Shown piece by piece: positions 62,043 through 64,000 of a DNA stretch of 64,000 nt. Numbering within the stretch: position 1 is the first letter of the stretch; every line of letters starts with the position of its first letter. This DNA comes from Faecalibacterium duncaniae (GTDB taxonomy: Bacteria; Bacillota; Clostridia; Oscillospirales; Ruminococcaceae), in contig NZ_CP048437.1 of assembly GCF_010509575.1 (NCBI RefSeq), positions 496,001 to 560,000 of the forward strand, given 5' to 3'. The position numbers were made by a program, and so were the translations under genes. Below the pieces are notes generated by a model. That model searched no databases, was not told the origin of the DNA, and saw only the letters and a list, made by a program, of their open reading frames with translations.

Positions 62043-63251
62043 TTATTTCTGCACGCCGCTCTCGCACTGTTCGATGAACTGTTTGGCCACGCGGGGGCTG
62101 CGGCCGCCAGCGCGGATGGCGAAGGCCTCGGCCTTGACCAGCAGCTCTTCCATGGGCATCTGGATGTGGTGCTGTTTTGCCAGCTCTTCCAGAATGGCGG
62201 CAAAGCGGGCTTTCTCGGGCCGCTGGAAGGTGACGGTCAGGCCGAACCGGGCGGAAAGGCTCATCAGTTCCTGCCGGGTGTCGGCTTCGTGGATGTCGTC
62301 GCCGGTGCGGTCGGTCAGGGTCTCCTTGATGAGGTGGCGGCGGTTGGAGGTGGCATACACCGCAATGTTCCGGGCCCGGCCGCCCACGCTGCCCTCAAGG
62401 ATGGCTTTCAGGGCGGCAAAGTTGTCGTCGTTGGAGGAGAAGCTCAGGTCATCGATGAAGAGGATGAATTTGAGGGGGTTGGCTGCCAGCTGATCCATCA
62501 GGTCGGGGATCTGGTAGAGCTGGTTCTTCTTGACCTCCACCAGCCGCAGGCCGTCGGCGGCATACTCGTTGGCAATGGCCTTGACCGTGCTGGATTTGCC
62601 GGTGCCGGCATCGCCGTAGAGCAGGACATTGTTGGCGGGGGAACCGGCCAGCAGGGCGCGGGTGTTGGCAATGACCTTTTCCCGCTCCTTCTCGTAGCCC
62701 GGCAGCTCGCTGAGCTTCTGGGGGTCGGGGTACTTCACGGGCACCAGCTGGCCGTTCTCCACTGTGAACACATGGTGCTTGGCAAACATGCCGTAGCCCT
62801 TCTTCCCGGCTTCCCGCATCCGCTGGTTATAGGCGGCGGTCAGGTCGAGCTGCCTTGCCTCCCAACGGGGCAGGAACGCCAGCTCCCGGTTCTGCCGGTC
62901 GGCGGCTTCCAGCAGCGCGTCCAGCGTCAGGCCGCAGAGCTTCTGCAAAAAGTTCAGCTCACTGTTCAGGGCGGCCTCCATCACAGGGGAGAGCTGGCCT
63001 GCAGCAGCCTGCCGCACACAGAAGGTCTCTGTCTCCAGCACGGCGTTGGAAAGATAATCGCCCAGATTGGTGGTGTGGGCGAACAGGGCGGCTTCAAAGG
63101 CGGCCACAGCATCGCACAGGGGGGCGATGGTATCGTCAGCCGCTTCCAGCCGGTCGGTCAGCGCCGCCAGCTTTGCCACAACGGGGTCGCCCAGCAGGGC
63201 ACGGAAGACAACAAGCCCGTGGAGCCGGGCATTCCATTCACGAAGTTGCAT
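62043..63251 (-). CDS. DUF815 AAA+ ATPase
   Basis: Encodes 402 residues. N-terminal ~180 residues are helical; the rest is an AAA+ domain with Walker A Gly-Asp-Ala-Gly-Thr-Gly-Lys-Ser-Ser, Walker B Phe-Ile-Asp-Asp-Leu-Ser-Phe, sensor-like Ala-Thr-Ser-Asn-Arg-Arg-His-Leu and Ser-Ala-Arg-Phe-Gly-Leu. This is the DUF815 family, of unknown function but widespread in Clostridia. It has its own start behind GGATTTTCC and no operon partner. Confidence 0.9.
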   Translation of the reverse strand: MQLREWNARLHGLVVFRALLGDPVVAKLAALTDRLEAADDTIAPLCDAVAAFEAALFAHTTNLGDYLSNAVLETETFCVRQAAAGQLSPVMEAALNSELNFLQKLCGLTLDALLEAADRQNRELAFLPRWEARQLDLTAAYNQRMREAGKKGYGMFAKHHVFTVENGQLVPVKYPDPQKLSELPGYEKEREKVIANTRALLAGSPANNVLLYGDAGTGKSSTVKAIANEYAADGLRLVEVKKNQLYQIPDLMDQLAANPLKFILFIDDLSFSSNDDNFAALKAILEGSVGGRARNIAVYATSNRRHLIKETLTDRTGDDIHEADTRQELMSLSARFGLTVTFQRPEKARFAAILEELAKQHHIQMPMEELLVKAEAFAIRAGGRSPRVAKQFIEQCESGVQK

Positions 63252-63280
63252 AGGAAAATCCTCTCTTTTTAACGGCCTTG

Positions 63281-63330
63281 CCCTCTCAGGCGCGCCGCGC
63301 CAGCTCCCCCAAAGGGGGAGCCATTGGCAG
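63281..63330. repeat. partial intergenic palindromic repeat
   Basis: CCTCTCAGGCGCGCCGCGCCAG then CTCCCCCAAAGGGGGAGCCATTGGCAG; same shortened family member as 59562-59610. Confidence 0.7.
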
Positions 63331-63454
63331 GCCGGTCAGAAGGCTGTTTATTTTTATAACAGTGTAGAATTGATTATACTCTTGGAAAAGGCGCTTAGCA
63401 AGGGTGTGTTCAATTATCTTCATCTTTCGGCTGATTCACTTTACAAATCGTCGA

Positions 63455-63482
63455 TTGACAAAGGCCCGATTTATAGTATAAT
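63455..63482 (+). promoter_or_regulatory. promoter of ilvB
   Basis: TTGACA (63455-63460) and TATAAT (63477-63482), spacer 16 bp, 100 bp upstream of the start. No attenuator or T-box was seen in 63331-63582. Confidence 0.8.
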
Positions 63483-63582
63483 TGACCCAACGTTCAAATC
63501 GGAATGCAAGATGCGAAAAGTAACGTGTCTGAGGGAAATTTTGTTGAGAGTGTAAGAGGAAAAGGAACAGGAGCAACTTACC

Positions 63583-64000
63583 ATGCAGTTAAATGGTTCG
63601 CAAATTTTTGTTGAAGTTCTCTGCGAACAGGGCGTGGACACCATCTTCGGCTACCCCGGAGGTGCTGTGCTGAACCTGTACGACGAGCTGTATAAGAATT
63701 CTGACCGCATCCACCATGTGCTGACCGCCCACGAGCAGGGCGCTTCTCATGCGGCCGATGGCTATGCCCGCGCAACGGGCCGCACCGGCGTGGTGCTGGC
63801 CACCAGCGGCCCGGGTGCCACCAACCTGGTCACCGGCATTGCCACTGCCTACATGGACTCCGTGCCCATGGTCGCCTTTACCGGCAATGTGCCGACCCCC
63901 GGTCTGGGCAAGGACAGCTTTCAGGAGGCCTACATCGAGGGCATCACGATGCCCATCACCAAGCACAACTTCACGGTGCGCAAGGTAGAAGAGCTGGCCG
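63583..64000 (+). CDS. ilvB: acetolactate synthase large subunit, N-terminal part
   Basis: ATG 63583 behind GGAACAGGAG; the frame is open to the window end (139 codons). Makes acetolactate or acetohydroxybutyrate for branched-chain amino acids. Thiamine-diphosphate-enzyme start: Gly-Tyr-Pro-Gly-Gly-Ala-Val-Leu, activating Glu51 in Ala-His-Glu-Gly-like [14 protein letters not shown] and Thr-Ser-Gly-Pro-Gly-Ala-Thr-Asn. Gene continues beyond the window. Confidence 0.95.
   Translation, partial: MQLNGSQIFVEVLCEQGVDTIFGYPGGAVLNLYDELYKNSDRIHHVLTAHEQGASHAADGYARATGRTGVVLATSGPGATNLVTGIATAYMDSVPMVAFTGNVPTPGLGKDSFQEAYIEGITMPITKHNFTVRKVEELA

Overview
The window looks like chromosomal DNA of a gut Oscillospiraceae/Clostridia bacterium, most likely Faecalibacterium or a close relative. 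This is inferred from the GC-rich housekeeping genes with strong AGGAGG ribosome sites and -35/-10 promoters, the Clostridia-type mobile elements (MobV relaxases, RepA_N, Cys-rich VLP protein, large serine recombinases, a Mef-like efflux pump), and the short palindromic repeats between and inside genes. The species cannot be fixed from sequence alone.

Layout. (1) 1-4867 is the integrase end of an integrative element: small phage/ICE-like genes, a divergent pair of XRE regulators, a fused nucleotidyltransferase-HEPN protein and a tyrosine integrase, ending in a 45-bp fragment of a tRNA-Lys gene. (2) 4868-19940 is a second island, bounded on the right by another copy of that fragment. It carries a decayed integrase and a type I restriction-modification system (hsdM, hsdS, hsdR). 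Between hsdS and hsdR lie a tandem triplication of the hsdS tail, a DUF559 nuclease-like gene, a small gene and a DUF4062 gene. The island ends with a divergent signalling locus (lipoprotein plus degenerate receiver facing a LytTR regulator and a GHKL kinase). (3) 19941-21000 is debris: an IS66 remnant and a dead lipoprotein gene.

(4) 21039-37500 is core chromosome: glycerophosphodiester phosphodiesterase and GH1 glycosidase, purC, serA-serC, a BlaI-like repressor, a compact convergent small-peptide/antisense RNA locus, an RlmD-like methyltransferase, a GGDEF protein, a heterodimeric ABC exporter, a trigger-factor-like protein, tRNA-Leu(CAG), an alanine symporter and tRNA-Tyr(GTA). (5) 37501-55330 is a mosaic mobilizable region beside tRNA-Tyr. 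An outer element (MobV relaxase, oriT-like site, cluster of GTAC motifs, XRE regulator, sigma factor, AT-rich small membrane-protein cargo, RelB/RelE pair, large serine recombinase) is interrupted by a complete inner element (43411-51024; oriT, mef-like efflux gene with an attenuator-like leader, RepA_N, MobV, serine recombinase). The inner element splits one small gene, whose reading frame is restored exactly when the element is removed in silico. (6) 55463-64000 returns to chromosome: a trpB2-like fragment, RNase Z, the CCA-adding enzyme (with an in-frame palindromic insertion), mnmA, tcdA, a threonine ammonia-lyase, a DUF815 ATPase and the start of ilvB.

The most unusual features are the convergent small-peptide/antisense RNA locus at 27841-28115, whose two predicted transcripts begin with nearly the same sequence; the ~110-bp repeat tied to the sigma-factor 3' end, each copy lying upstream of a different small membrane-protein gene; the split gene around the inner transposon; the hsdS-tail triplication; and the palindrome inserted inside cca. 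All functional statements rest on reading motifs and recalled family features; no database search was run.
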